Source: Typha latifolia
Taxonomy: Eukaryota; Streptophyta; Magnoliopsida; Poales; Typhaceae
Direction: 5' to 3'
Length of the DNA stretch: 64,000 bases
NCBI GenBank assembly: GCA_019914945.1
Contig: CM034104.1
Coordinates: forward strand, 560,501-624,500
A model generated the notes under the pieces. That model saw nothing but the letters and a program-made list of their open reading frames with translations, searched no databases and had not been told where the DNA came from. The position numbers and the translations under genes were made by a program. Every line of letters begins with the position of its first letter. The first letter of the stretch is position 1. Of this stretch, positions 1 to 13,057 are shown piece by piece.

Positions 1-3000
1 GAGTGGGGTCTGAGCTGGCGCGAGGAGAACAGTGGTAGTACAACACCTGTCCATCGCACGCTCGATTCGATCCGTTCCGTTCCCTTTTGCCGTTGACATA
101 ATGGTCTACAGTGAGAAGAATGGGCCACTATCTTTTATACATTCTTCTCCCAAATTAAAATCTCTTTGGGCTTCCAATTATTAAACAGGAATTAAAACTT
201 GAAACCAATTATTAACTCTAACTATTAATAAAATACTTTTTCATGGGCCGCCTTCTTCTTTGCTCTTACCTCTTAGACAGTCTTACTTCTTCTAATGCTT
301 TTTCTTCTTCTTTTTTTTTTTGGGTGCCAGAAAGCCCAATAGAGTGTGAGAAAGAGATCAACTGTTAATAATCATCTTCCATTCTCTTAAACTGCCCAAA
401 AAGGTTGAGGAACAGTGTGGTCCATTAGTAGCAGTGAATGAGGACAGGGTGAAGTGGAGGAGATGAGAACAAATGGAGAGTGGAGGACATAATATAATGT
501 GGTCAGCCGCATTGAGCTCTGCTTGCTGATTGGCCAGCATATCCCTCACTAGATTCCCACCAGAGCTGACTGGGCCAATGATGCTTTGCAATGGCTTCAG
601 TTGAGTCAGGTCAGTTTTGAGACATGGACACTAGTAGACAAACTCAACCCAACTTGCTATCTCATGCAGATGCAGTGGATATTTTGATCTCAGTCAAGCA
701 CCATGGGAAACAAACTAGTGGTCTCCTTTTCCTCTCTTTTACTTAATCATATCACTTGTATTCACACCCACCCACACACACACACACAACTACTTGCTAT
801 TGTATATACTAAAGAAGTAGGAGGTGAAGAAGGAACCATTTTGCAATAGGTGTTTATCTTTCAGTTTGTTTCTAAAAATAAGAGAAAAGTAAGAAGGAGA
901 AGAAGTCTTTGAGATCAAATGGGAGATATAATATTTGAGGTATTTTAGAAATAAATAAGAATTAACGGTGTTTCAATTAAACTAATATCTGAATTTGAAT
1001 TCGAAAATACTTATATAATAATGAGGTATCTCATTCTGTCATAAAAGTTTCATGATTACGACCAAAAGTCTAAAATCTAGACGGTGATATGATAAATTTA
1101 AACAAAAAAATTAAAAAAGAAGAAGAAATTGTCACATTGCCAATATCAAGTGCTGCATATTGGACCATGAGGTTAACATCGACTTTCTAGTCTCAAGTCC
1201 AAAGAGATTGCCCCCCCTATTGGAACTCTTGTTCTCGGGGCGTTGGACACGTGTGGTTTTACGTCCATTGTCAACGGCTCTGATGTCAAAACAAATCAGA
1301 TGATCATATGATTCACATTCCTTATGTTAATTCGCAACACGACTTAGTCTATTGATCGATGGTGGTGGAAACAAACTAATAAAACTTCTTATACTTGCTA
1401 TTCCTTTTATCAACATATGAAAGAAATAAAGAAAGGTTAAGTATGTTAATAACCATAGAATATTTCCAAGTCAAAGAACACATGGAATGAAAAAAGTGGT
1501 TGGTTTCATATGAGTTATATAAATCGTTTTTGGACGACGACTTTAGGATAAGGGAATGGATAGGGTTTCAAATTCCAATTTTGCTAGGTAAAGGACTTTG
1601 GAAACTTCTTGGGGTTGATGGCTTCCTTTTTTATTTTTAAAAAATTGTTTGTTATATCTTCACTTTAATCCAAAGCATGTGAACTTGTTATATATATATA
1701 TATATATAATAATATACATCAAATGCATATGTGCTAGCCTTGCATTTATTAGTCAAATAGCACCACTACTAGGAAAGCGTTAGCTCGCAAAAGAAAATTA
1801 TCAACTAGGGCCATGCATCCAGCTAATCTTCCACAGTGCGATTAACAAATTTAAATCAACTATTTCATTAATCTACTTCATTAGTAAAGTTAGTAAACGA
1901 TATTAGTGATAATTTTGAAGGTTCTAATGATGATGTGGGATATGACCAACCTCCACTCATCTAATAGTTGGGAGGTGCCATCATGCATGCCTTCCACCCA
2001 CCATTCCATGTTCACCCATTCGACCATGCAAACCAACGGCCAGTGGCTGTTAGGAATTCTTATTCTTTATTTAATAATTAATCTCATTTTCTTCTTAATT
2101 AGTCTCTAATTTTATCACAGATCATAACCAGTGAATCGAGTCTATTACCCTAGATATATATACGATTGATATGCTACGCACTCAAATCTAATATTCAAAT
2201 ACATAGCATCATCCAACCTAGTATTTAAAATAAAATTTAGTGGTATCTTTTGACTTGGAACAAAATCTTTTAAGTCATTAAATTATCATCCAAATAATTG
2301 TTGATTCAAATCCCTAGAAACATCCCACGTTTCCAGAAGGTCAGAATCTCTTGCCAAAGATCGCATTGCTGACCTTCACATTTATTAGTTTATGCCAACT
2401 TTCTAAAGTTTTCATGCTATAAGTAATTGAAGTTAGACATATCCTTATATCACTCATGACATTGACTGCATGCAATACAATTTGGGTTGGAGGAAAAATA
2501 AAAGAGATTAATAAATATAATTATCATCCTAACCTCTATGATTAGGTGTTTGGTGGCTCGCTGGAAAAGGAATGATAAATAATTTGTCACAAGTCTACTA
2601 GTTAATAAGGAAATGTCACTCATTTATTTATATTATTGTGGTTGAATTGCTGTTCTTAGTTCATGTGCAATGGACTAATTATATTTGATCAAAGAGGAGG
2701 AGTAGACTTAGCATTATGAATTATAAAATGTGAACAACCTACTCCACCTTAAAATGATGTAGGCAGATACTAAATTAATACTAGTTTTAGGTAAAATTTA
2801 GCGTGATTACAGTAGTATAAGCGAAGATTAAGGTCTTAAAACAAATTAAATCTAATGCCTATCTGCTTCTAAATGACATCTTAGTTAGCTATTTCTTTTA
2901 AATATATTATCGAATAATTAAATATATCTTACACTTCCTGAATTATCAACTTTCTCCGCGTACTCCTTAAACTATTAAAATTATTTTACCTTTCTAACCC

Positions 3001-3812
3001 CATAAATAAAAAAGCTAATTTTTTTTTAGTAAACTATTAATGTGACTTACGCGTGATAATTTATGAATGAAAAATGTAATAAAAATCTAACAAAAATAAC
3101 ATTCGAGTCAGAATAATAATTTAAGGGATTTAAGTGTAATTAAATTCTAAATTGTATTTAACCCTGTGTCAAAGGATTCTGGATCAACTTTAAATTCAAA
3201 CTTCAAAATTGTCACACACAACAAAAAAATCCATCTATCTATGGTAAAAAGAAAAGCAAAAGATAGTGACCTACAAGACTTCTTTTCCTATATAAATAAT
3301 CCAAATTTCTCAAAAAAGTCTATGTAGAAAAAGAGAATTGAGAGGATGGAGAAGTCAAAGGCAAAAGGTTGACCTCAAGGAGGGGGCCTATGGGCCAAAA
3401 GCTTCCAAAGGAGTTGTTATTGGTCTGAGCTGGCAAGTGTAATGAGGCTAATAAGATCCATGGAGAGTGACCTCACCCCCCCACCCACATCCCCTTAGGC
3501 AATTCATAGCCTATTTAAATTTCATCAAAAATAAATAAAAAATAAAAATAAAAATAAAATATTATATATATTTGTGTGTATTGAGATGGGAGCCATAAGT
3601 GATAACACCCACCTCTCTTTTAATTAAGCATTCATTTATTTCTCACATACCAACAAACTGTACTGATAAAAGAATCCCTCACTTTCCTCCCCAACTAAAA
3701 CCTATATTTTATTTATTAAGTCCTAATTATGGGTTCAATTTCTTAGTAAATTATAGCTTATTGTTGCCTAGAAGGTTTACCTAATTATTTAATCTAAATA
3801 TCAGAAAGAAAG

Positions 3813-3884
3813 AGAGTCTATTTTGTCTCCAGTATTGATAGTCTATCAAGAGTCTATTTTGTCTCAAGTATTAATAGTCTATCA
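3813..3884. repeat. 36-bp tandem direct repeat, two copies
   Basis: Two adjacent 36-base units (3813-3848 and 3849-3884) begin agagtctattttgtctc and end gatagtctatca or aatagtctatca. They differ at only two positions. This looks like a simple local duplication in the distal PP2C promoter; no function is visible. Confidence 0.85.
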
Positions 3885-3967
3885 ACTCATAATATGTAAT
3901 AAGACCATTATTTGCATGCATACAAATAAGGAATTAATGCATTTTCTAAGCATGGTTACCATGGTTT

Positions 3968-4102
3968 ACACGTGTCGAAATATTGTTGACCTCCGATCGT
4001 AAGGTCGTGTTGCATGTTCGGGAGACTCAGCCGATCTCGTGGCATCCGACGCGGAGTAGGTTAGAAGCCCACTCACGGCGCTACTGCCTTTCGCCACGTG
4101 TC
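3968..4102. promoter_or_regulatory. Two G-box/ABRE-type cores upstream of PP2C
   Basis: ACACGTGTC at 3968-3976 and CACGTGTC at 4095-4102 both contain the CACGTG core used by bZIP and bHLH factors. They lie in a locally GC-rich stretch roughly 560-700 bases upstream of the PP2C start codon. The motifs are seen directly; a role in abscisic-acid or light control is inference only, because the core is short. Confidence 0.35.
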
Positions 4103-4393
4103 ATCGGCTGCGATCCAACCACTCCGACGATGCGCATTACGATGCCTTCCTCGTTTGACTTACCCCCGCATTGCTGCGTCTCCTACTCATACTACCCCTC
4201 TCTATTGCATCTAATTTTCTTATTTTTTAGGGGCTTTTATGTAACAACCTGAATACCAGATTTATTGCAGAAAGCCCCCTCATTTATAAATGCTATAGCC
4301 TACGGGGTTTGTAGTTTTTGACTAAAAGTTGAATGATAGGGTGTTATTTACAAAAAGAACCTTTACTTTTTTTTTCTATTGTTTTTTCTTTAC

Positions 4394-4415
4394 CTCTCTC
4401 TCTCTCTCTCTCTCT
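4394..4415. repeat. (CT)n tract in the PP2C leader region
   Basis: An uninterrupted CT run of about 22 bases lies about 250 bases before the PP2C ATG, with further CT-rich sequence just before the ATG. Pyrimidine-rich tracts are common in plant 5' leaders. Confidence 0.85.
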
Positions 4416-4664
4416 AAGTTATTGTTATCTGAACGGGGTTGGCTGAGACCACCTCACGAGTCAACCCCTAGGCCTGGGAAATTTCCAAATTCCAATATTT
4501 CAACTGCATTCCCCACTCCAATAAGTCAACGCTCCTCCCTTCTTCTCCACTCTATCCTCTACCTCATTTCCCACTTTACCCAAACGAGCACCTCCCCCAT
4601 TTCTATCCCATGCCTTTTCCACTCTAGTCCTCAAACTCCCCCCCTCTCTCTCTCTCCCCCAGCC

Positions 4665-7573
4665 ATGGGCAACGGCTACACCAAGCTAACTCACTGTTTC
4701 ACTTGCGGCGGCGGAACCATCCGCCGCCGCCACGTGGCTCCTGCGCTACCGTTGGATAATTACGACGAGGGCCTCGGCCACTCCTTCTGTTACGTCCGAC
4801 CAGACTCCACGTGCAGCCACGTGTCCTCCAAGGTCCACCACCATGCCGAGGAGGCGACCACCACTACCTTCTCCTCTATCTCAGGTGCAGCCCTGAGCGC
4901 GAACCCATCTACTCTCCTCTCCACCTCCCTCCTCCTCACCGACTCCTCTTCGTGCTCTTCCGCCGCCGCCGCCGCCTTCGAGAGCTCCGATTCCTTCGCC
5001 TCTGTCCCTCTCCAACCCGTTCCACGCTTCGCCTCTGGTCCCCTCTCCGGCTTCTCTTCCGGCCCAATCGAGCGCGGGTTCATGTCGGGCCCAATCGAGC
5101 GTGGATTCATGTCGGGCCCACTCGATCCCCGCGCCGCCCCCCTCTTCTCCGGCCCACTCGAGAAACCTTCCTCCCCTTCCTCCTCCGCCCGCCTCCGCCG
5201 CAGCTTCTCCCACGGCGGCCACCTACTCCTCCGCCGACTCTCCAAAGCGATCTCCGCCACGATCCCCAAAGAATCCAAATTCCCCTCGAAAAAGGAGTTC
5301 CAAGATGCGACCTTTATCGATACCCAAGACGGGAATCTCCAGTGGGCGCAGGGGAAGGCCGGTGAGGACCGCGTCCACGTGGTCGTGTCGGACGAACACG
5401 GCTGGGTCTTCGTCGGGATCTACGACGGCTTCAACGGCCCCGACGCCACCGATTACCTCCTCACCAATCTCTACTCCGCCGTCCACAGCCAATTAAAAGG
5501 CTTGCTCTGGGAAGACAAAGACGACGTCTTTCGCGAGCCATCGGACGAGGATTCCAATCCCTCCGTCGCGACGAATTGGATACAGAGAAGGAGGATGAGG
5601 AGGGGGAAAGGCGGCAAGAAGTGGGAGGAGAACCAGAGGAAGTGGAAGTGCGAGAGGGATAAAGAAAGGTCCGATCTTGATCGGAGATTAAATAATAACC
5701 TGAGTAGATCGATCTCGAACGATGCAATTAGTCATCTAGAAGTGCTTAAAGCTCTGGCCATGGCTCTCAAAAAGACAGAGGAGGCCTACTTGGGCATCGC
5801 CGATAAGATGGTGTCGGAGAATCCCGAGCTCGCGCTCATGGGTTCGTGCGTCCTGGTCATGCTGATGAAAGGAGATGATGTTTATTTCATGAACGTCGGT
5901 GATAGTCGCGCAGTTTTGGCAACAAACGCAGAGCCTGATTCGAGGAATTCCTTTGCGAAGGCAAAGCAGGATCTAGAACGGATTAACGAAGAATCTTTCA
6001 ATGATCTAGGAGGGTATGAATTCGAAGGACTGCCGAGTTTAGCAGCCCTTCAGCTTACCTTGGATCACACTACTTGTGTTGAAGAGGTAATAGGTTTGCC
6101 TCTAATTACATTTGACTTAATACTTCTAAATTGGTCATTCTAAAACAATGATATGTTTCTTTTTCGTGATTCAGGAAGTGCGAAGAATAAAAAATAAGCA
6201 CCCTGATGATGCTGCGGCTATCGCCAACGATCGAGTTAAGGGCTCGCTGAAGGTCACAAGGGCCTTCGGGGCTGGTTTTCTAAAGCAGGTACACTAGAAT
6301 CTCTAACAATGAAGAATGTTTAGCATTGTAGGCTCTCTTGCTTTCACATGTTCTTGATTTGTTACTTGACTTTGTGTATGCCACTTGATTTCCTTCAATT
6401 CTTCCTCCTTTTATGGATTAAAAGGATCATTCAAATGCATGATGTCCTGCTTGGGAGGGAGGGAGATTAATTTTGACTTGAGTAGCTAAAATGACAAAGG
6501 AGAGATCGGACCGGAACATCTTTCTTTTTATTCTTTTCCTTACAGATTAGATCTAACTAATTTTCTTGGTCAAAATGTGATAACCTTGTTTCAGATTATG
6601 TTTTCACTAGAGCAGATGCTTGATGCTGACCACTATAATTGAGAAAGATGACTGATTCAAAGTTACTTCTAATAAGGAACTCCACTGTGGTCAACTATGG
6701 ATGTGCCAAAATTTAGCAGTGATGTCATTACATTGACTGTTTAAGGAAAAGCTGATACTTGAGATAAGAATCTGCTATCTGAGCCTACTATTCAAGAAAT
6801 TAGGAAAGGAATGAAAATTTGTACTGAATGTGTGAATCTAAAATCTCCTCGAGTGACTTCAAAGAAAGTCATATTCCTGCTGGGATTTCAGAATGCAAGT
6901 CTGAATCATCTTTCGGACATATATTTGTCTATCTGATCGAGAAGCATAATATTTAATCAGTAATTAATATTTGTCTGATAGAGTTGGTTAATTTCAGCAC
7001 ATCAATGTAGATATTGACATGATGTCGGACATTACAATTTTCTAGTACTACATTTTGTGGACTATTTGCTGACCGCTGTTCTTTGTTCTGCAGCCTAAAT
7101 GGAACAATGCACTTCTGGAGATGTTCAGAATTGATTACGTGGGGACTTCTCCATATATCACATGCAATCCATCTCTTTATCACCATAAACTTGGCCCAAA
7201 GGATAGATTTTTGATACTATCATCTGATGGGCTTTACCAATATTTCACCAATGAAGAGGCCGTCACTCAAGTTGAGATGTTCGTCACGACAAACCCTGAA
7301 GGAGATCCCGCCCAACACCTTGTTGAAGAAGTCCTCTTTCGTGCAGCAGAAAAAGCAGGTATTTTTGCAGTTGGAAAACTTATACCAGAATTGCGTGATT
7401 TAAGGTCCTTATTAGTCATTTGACTTTAACATTTCTATGCAGGCATGGACTTTCATGAATTGCTTGAGATACCACAAGGTGATCGCCGGCGGTATCATGA
7501 TGATGTTTCCATCATTGTCATTTCTCTAGAGGGAAGAATATGGAGATCTCAGGTAGATATTTATACAGATTAG
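4665..7573 (+). CDS. Protein phosphatase 2C, POLTERGEIST/PLL type
   Basis: Four exons, 4665-6086, 6175-6288, 7094-7358 and 7443-7573, all with GT..AG introns and compatible phases, encode about 643 residues. The start is the ATG giving [12 protein letters not shown]. The N-terminal Gly-2 and nearby Cys fit the myristoyl/palmitoyl membrane anchor known for POL and PLL1. A variable Ser-rich N-terminus follows, containing the repeated [12 protein letters not shown] motif near residues 140-160. The catalytic PP2C domain then shows GEDRV near 231, YDGFNGPDA near 252, VGDSRAVLA near 411, [37 protein letters not shown] and a C-terminal [15 protein letters not shown]. These carry the Mg/Mn-binding aspartates. 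The family dephosphorylates Ser/Thr at the plasma membrane and acts in CLAVATA-like developmental signalling. The open frame runs upstream of 4665 without an ATG, so that part is read as leader. Family assignment is secure; the exact PLL subgroup is not. Confidence 0.95.
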
Positions 7574-9712
7574 GGAGGAGTATAGAGATTCATGGAAAAG
7601 TTCTCGGCTTTTCTTCTTTTCCCCAGTTGTCTTTGTCTATAACAATAAGCTCTGGGTAGACGGCACTCATCTAGCCATTGGATCTGCTAAAAGAACAGAA
7701 AGGTGCAGCAAGCTGAAATTAGATACTCCAATGCCTTATTGCTGGTATGGTTACACTATCTGATTCAAGCTATTGAAAGGAAAATGTAATCTTCCATAAA
7801 TGGTTATGTTCAACAGATACATTATTCAATTGAATCTAAAAGAGCGATCCATTTGTTCCCTTTTTTTTTACCATGTTATCCAAATTTTTGTTCCAGATTA
7901 TTTTTATCGAATATGAGAATTCTACTTGTCTGACTTATTTTTCCATCAGCCAAGCACATAAGTTTTGTGCATGTATTGTTTCTAGTTTCAAATTCAGACA
8001 AAGAACGGGGAGTTAAACTAACCGTAGGATGATAGTTGGTCTTACTAATGATAAGTTTGGTAGATTTCCTTATCACTGGATTAACATATTTCCTTTGATG
8101 AGATAAGTCAACTGCATTAAATATTTAATCGATAGTGCCACATAAGTGTTTATCATTAAAAATCATGCTATAAACATAGCTTCTAAAAGTACTTCTGGAC
8201 TTGTAAATCTTCAGAAACATACAGATAGTAGTTATCGAAGAACCTGATTTCCAATAAGTTTCGGTAACTCTCATGGTTAATATAACCATTCTCCTAAATC
8301 ATAGTTTCTTTTAACTCTATATCAAGATTTAAACTAGTTCAGTTCAAAGGTTTCATTTTTCAGAAGAACTAAATGTTCACCATGGATACTTAAATCCCTC
8401 GATGCTGTGCTATATATATATATATATTGAAGTGTTATCTGTAAGAAATGACTACGATTAATTAACTCATATCTTCAGGATCTAATCCTGAATTCAGTAC
8501 TTTATAAATTCCCAGCTGAAGTTGAAGTTGACTGCCATTAATATTGAGGCATGGCAGTAGATGACATGCTCTTATCTTCTAGCTGATAACCTCTAGAACC
8601 ATTGCACCTTTCTTATGGTAGGTAGATTAGACCTGGATATCTCTAGGATGCATCTTGCTTCCTATTAAAACTGTAACCTACTAAATTCTGTCCTCCTAAT
8701 TTGTCTTTATAACATACCACAAACTCCATAGCATAATTGAGTTCATAAAACAGGGCAAAAAGCACGGCATACAGTAATTTCAGATTGGCAATTCTCTTAA
8801 ATGGAAAAAAAATGGAAGAAAGAAGAAAAAAAAAAAACAATCTTGATAATCATTTGCAATTCACAAGTGATTGGTTCAAGAAATGTGCCAATTGACTTGA
8901 AAATCTTTATATATGTTCTACATCAAAATATGAATTATAGGAAAAAAAAATAACATGTGAAGCAGCCCTGTTTCTGGTTCTGTCCATATGATGCTGATAC
9001 TGAACCTCTTCGTCCATATCATCACTGAACTTCTACAAAATTTGATTGCCGATTTTACAAGGAAGAAAGAAACTTCAATATCAATTTGCAAAATGACCTC
9101 TTTTCCTATTGACATGAAAATCCTACTCGATAGGAATGCCCTTATACATCAATCAGCAATTCAAATATCCAGACCAGGAGACTTTTATGTACTATTTTCA
9201 GATTGCCAAGACTTTTAAGTACTTCACAGAGTATGAATATTTAATCATTTGAGATTCTTCACACTAAAAATGGTCTATTTTCTGTTCATCAGATCCTTAA
9301 AGTCCCCCCCTGGAACAGTTCTTCATTTTTTTTTAAAGATAACAAAGCAGTTATGTGACTAAGAAAGGGATCATTTGGCTGTCAATTGTTATATAATGGC
9401 CTGCCAGTAAGAATCTACGATCTATACATGCGAAATGTAGGTTAGATTCACAGCAGGATAGCACCATCAAGACGCAGATCTCAAGTATTTCTTATAATAA
9501 CTCACAGAATAGCTTAATATAGTGATCTTCTTTTTTTGATACATTAAATATCCACTCCTTTGTACATAACTTAAACTTAGAATTCACCATCATCAACAAA
9601 ACAAATTCCTCAACCTCTCGATAAGTAACACGGCAGACACGACGTCTACTTGCACACATCACGACGGTACTCCTTTGATCTTCTGAAGCCTTTCTTTTAA
9701 ATCTACAAGAAC
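7574..9712. other. Intergenic region between convergent PP2C and ENTH genes
   Basis: AT-rich spacer holding the 3' ends of both flanking genes. It has a TA run near 8411-8427 and several poly-A/T runs. Short ORFs of 60-76 codons on both strands show no family resemblance. No RNA gene or element was recognised. Confidence 0.6.
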
Positions 9713-10919
9713 TCAGCTTTGACTTAGGAGTAGCAGTGTTTCCCTGTTATGGTGTTCAAATTTTTTGAATGGATGATCTACTTTGTGCAATTCAATCTTC
9801 TTTCCTTCCTCGTGAGGCAGAAGTGCTTTTGATGCTTCTATTGAAACACCATTAGAAGGAAAAATGCTTCTGTCTTCCTGAATTGCCAAGCTTTTGTTAG
9901 TCTGTACATTAGAGTTCAGATTCTCCTTCTGATCATACAAGATTGCTTCTCCCTGGCCACTGTAATCCTCACAGTTTGAGTTGCTTCTTGCATAGCAATC
10001 GGAATCCAGATCAATGCGATCCCTGTTGTTGGATGACCAATTCAGACTGAAACTGCCAAATCCTTGTATTCCAAGAGAAATTTTTCTCGCCCGGTTGCGC
10101 TCTTCCTTGAGAAGTGGGCCTTTCTCCAGCAGCATCAGAACCCTCTCAGATTTCTTTCTCACAGTCGAGCCCCAGTCAAACCTGCCAATGGAAAACAATA
10201 CCTCAATACTATAAGATCGTAATCCTATCAATAAAACAACACCAAATCAAATTGATAGGCGTTACCCCTTCTCGTCAATGAATTGGAGTGTACCCATTTC
10301 TTGAATTACTTCTCTGTCGCTCCTAAACTCTTGTGCAATGCTCTCTGGTCCATGAGTTAGAAGATGCTCCAGAAGTATCAAAGCCTTGTAAGGCTCTCTC
10401 CATTGGTGTCTACCATACTTGGAGAACCTACTCACACCAACATAATGATCAACGAAATGACAACAACTAAAGCATGACCCACATCAAAATACCCTCCAGA
10501 AAAAAAAAGAAAAAGGAAAACAAATCCAACCTTTTATGGAGAATCTCCACGATTCTATAGTAATCGTCGATATCAAACGCTGCCCGTGATATGAAGCCCA
10601 TCGTCTTGGCATCCGGCCCCCATGGATTAGCATTGGTTGCTTCTTCCGTGAGTCTAATTACCACAAACCCAACCAATGGAATCATCAGAACAAGAAAAGA
10701 TGGGAACTTTCTAAACAAAAAGAAGTACCCAGATCAAGAACTAGAAGATTAAGCCCAAATCAGGCCGAGTATATAAATTAGGGCTTACAGTTGGGCCGGA
10801 GTCACGTCGGTGAGAGCCAACCGAGCAGTCCGGATCTTTTCTTTGAGGAAAAATGAAGCCTGCTTCTTAAACTCATGGAAGAAAGCGCTACCCATGGCAC
10901 TGTTACTTGCTATTGCCAT
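9713..10919 (-). CDS. ENTH-domain, epsin-like clathrin adaptor
   Basis: Four exons on the minus strand: 10919-10789, 10653-10531, 10427-10266 and 10181-9713. They give about 294 residues, and the splice phases join without a stop. The N-terminus reads MAIASNSAMGSAFFHEFKKQ, then TDVTPAQLLTEEATNANPWGPDAKTM across the exon 1/2 junction and YRIVEILHKRFSKYGRHQWR across exon 2/3. That is the ENTH fold pattern of plant epsin-like proteins. The ENTH domain (about residues 20-140) binds phosphoinositides and helps clathrin-coated vesicle formation at the Golgi or plasma membrane. The C-terminal half is charged and Ser-rich. The clathrin and AP-binding motifs of large epsins are not evident, so this is one of the short ENTH-only proteins. 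Residue 1 is the first of two nearby in-frame ATGs; the second is at codon 9. Specific paralogue and cargo are unknown. Confidence 0.9.
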
Positions 10920-12730
10920 GGCTCTGATCTATTGAGAAGATTAAAAGAGCCAACCTTTTCTTCTTTTTCGCTTCTAAGGCGAGACTACTTTTCATCCAAG
11001 GCGTAAGCAGAGAGGAAGTGGAAAGGATCAAATTGCTGCAACTACTCCACCAATGCTAAATAACAGACGAACAACGTTTGAGTCTGCGGATTGATTAGAC
11101 CAGCCATGACCTTAACAACGCGACTAAGGCGCAAAAAGCCAAAGATATCCCCCTTGCGTGTTTGAAATTTTGAATTGTATACTAGCCGTTTGCTGCTGTC
11201 AGCATGGATGTCATGTCATCTTAGACTAACAAATAATTTATGGGTCTCTTCTGCGTTTACGCACTTCTAAATTACCTTACTATGTGTATGTGGATAACTC
11301 TACATTCGCTATTTGCAAAACTCTCTATATTTCTTGGATAAACCCATTAACCCTGGAAACCACTTTGGCAAAAGATACCGTATGACTATTTTTCTTCTTC
11401 TTCTTCTTCTTCTTCTTCTGGCTATATTAAATGGATTAGAAGGTATTTTTTTTCAACCCTAGTATTTTTATTATTAATGCTTTAGAAATATTCTGACGTT
11501 AGTTTTCTTTACAACAATCATCATATATAGATAAGTTTGATATTTCTGAATAGATTTTTAATGTTAAGATAAAAGTAGAAAGGGAAATCATTCCTTCATT
11601 GGTTTCAAAGCCAAGTAAGATTACCTACTGCAACTAATAAGATCATCGCCCACGTCAGCACACAGGATTTGAAACTCAATTTTGCCTAGAAAAACAAATG
11701 TCTTCTCATATGAAAGCATTAGGTTGTCATAATCCAAGCTGCTTAATGGAGTTGGTCCGTATAATCCTCGGTGATTAAATTAAGCCATATCAAACTAAAA
11801 CCTAATGGCCCCATTAACAGATGAGAAACTTGACCTATGATTATGTCTTAGTAAATAAAAAAAGGAAAGACCCACCGTTTAGCTTTTGTGAAGTAGAAAT
11901 TTATAAAGAGAAAAGAGTTAGAGAGACAAAAGATGTATGTGGGCATGGATATCAACTGTGAAGGGATGATTGCTACACATGAGGAATGATCAATGATGGC
12001 TTAAAATGGGGGCAGAATCATTAAGGAATAGGCATGGGTTGCAGTGATACTACCAAGGTGGAGATGTAGTGGATATACATATATGTATATGGGAAGATTA
12101 CTCTCTCTACTTTGCCTTCTAAAGTTACAACCAGCTCTTATCTCAATAATCTCCACTTGAGAACCATACACTTTATCTCTCCCTCATTTTAGAGCTACAA
12201 AATAATCAAAGTCCCAGAAAACTAGTTGCAGTAAATTATTTGATAGTTAATTTATATGGCGCTTCGTCGAAATCATTCGTTTAGGGATACAGGATACTTT
12301 TGTTGAGATACATAACTATATATTCCATATCAGAACATTCCATTATCGTGCTCACTTTATATATTCTTTTGTTTTCCAGGTCCACAAAAGGAATCCTCAA
12401 TCACATTAAGGTCTGGATCTAAGTTTAGTCGGAGAAACTCAATATAATTATATAAATATATACAGCAACATAGAGACCAAGAGAAGAGAAGAGAAGAGAA
12501 GAGGAGAGAGCCGTGCCGTTCCCTATTCTTGCCGTGTTCTTATTCTACGTTCCTTTTGCTATATCTTTGTTAGTTATTCCAACTTCTCTCTCTTTCCTTC
12601 GGCTGTTCTTCCATTGGTTGGTCTCAGAATTCGATAAGTCTCCCGAGGCGGACTACAAACTCTTCCACGTCTCATCGGAATTCCCATATTTGCGCAAAAG
12701 CCCAGAAGTTGAAAGAAGAGCAAAGAAGGA
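10920..12730. other. Intergenic region between divergent ENTH and SMR genes
   Basis: Shared upstream region of the two genes. It contains a (TTC)n tract at 11392-11419, AT-rich spacer, a GA-rich leader at about 12480-12508 and a TATA box for the SMR gene (listed separately). No other gene was recognised. Confidence 0.6.
12451..12460 (+). promoter_or_regulatory. Probable TATA box of the SMR gene
   Basis: The sequence tataaatata stands about 30 bases ahead of a GAGAA-repeat leader (from about 12480) and 270 bases ahead of the start codon. Position and sequence fit a plant core promoter; the transcription start is inferred. Confidence 0.5.
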
Positions 12731-13057
12731 ATGGCTTCCTCCTCTCCTCCTCCTCCTCCTCCTCTTTCTAAAGAAGAGAAGGATGAGAGAGAAGAAGCAA
12801 AGCAGAAAGATGGTTGTGATGATGGTGGTTATCAAACGCCTACGTCCCCGGGAAGCCGTATTCCGGCGGCTCTAAGATGCCCGCCGGCCCCGAGAAGAAC
12901 TTCGACGAGGTTGTGCATGAAGAGGAAAGCTAGAAGTATTCTAGTTCGCCGTCGACTTGATGTGGAAGACGAAATTAGTTTGTTCCTTTTCAGTTCCGAG
13001 TTGGGTTCTGGCCTGAGGTCGAAGAAGGTTAGAGGAGAGGCTGCTATAGCCAAATAA
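12731..13057 (+). CDS. SIAMESE-RELATED cyclin-dependent kinase inhibitor
   Basis: Single-exon gene of 108 residues. After a Pro run and an acidic/basic stretch, residues 34-56 carry the SIM/SMR signature: YQTPTSPGSRIP followed by CPPAPRR. This plant-specific family binds CDK-cyclin complexes in the nucleus, blocks entry to mitosis and promotes endoreduplication. The C-terminal part has a basic patch (CMKRKARSILVRRRLDVEDE) and a hydrophobic EISLFLF segment, like the other short motifs of the family. Length matches the usual 80-130 residues. The ATG chosen is the first in this frame that keeps the family size; a longer overlapping frame (from 12513) is unrelated. Many SMR genes respond to stress or hormones, but no specific response element stands out here. 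Which SMR subclass it belongs to is not clear. Confidence 0.92.
   Translation: MASSSPPPPPPLSKEEKDEREEAKQKDGCDDGGYQTPTSPGSRIPAALRCPPAPRRTSTRLCMKRKARSILVRRRLDVEDEISLFLFSSELGSGLRSKKVRGEAAIAK

Larger units (their letters stand above)
1..4664. other. Intergenic region upstream of the PP2C gene
   Basis: AT-rich DNA with no convincing gene. The six-frame ORFs here are short, lack family resemblance and often start at non-ATG codons. It contains a short AC run near 774-787, a TA run near 1690-1709, a 36-bp direct tandem repeat (listed separately), and a more GC-rich patch at about 3,970-4,170 that forms the distal promoter of the PP2C gene. The first 120 bases are GC-richer and could be the 5' edge of a gene lying outside the window, but nothing identifies one. 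Confidence 0.6.

Noticed and set aside
358..591. A 77-codon minus-strand ORF near the left edge
   Set aside because: It has no recognisable domain, signal or homologue by eye, and surrounding DNA is ordinary intergenic sequence.
2335..2380. A small hairpin whose loop has a microRNA393-like word
   Set aside because: The arms are only nine bases and the word differs from miR393 at several positions; it cannot form a microRNA precursor.
4329..4664. N-terminal extension of the PP2C frame
   Set aside because: The frame is open but begins at TTG, contains CT-repeat-encoded Leu/Ser, and the family start MGNG lies at 4665. It is leader sequence.
4790..5727. Several ORFs on both strands over PP2C exon 1
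   Set aside because: They are shadows of a GC-rich coding exon: Arg/Gly/Pro-rich, with no family resemblance, and they lie in other frames of the true gene.
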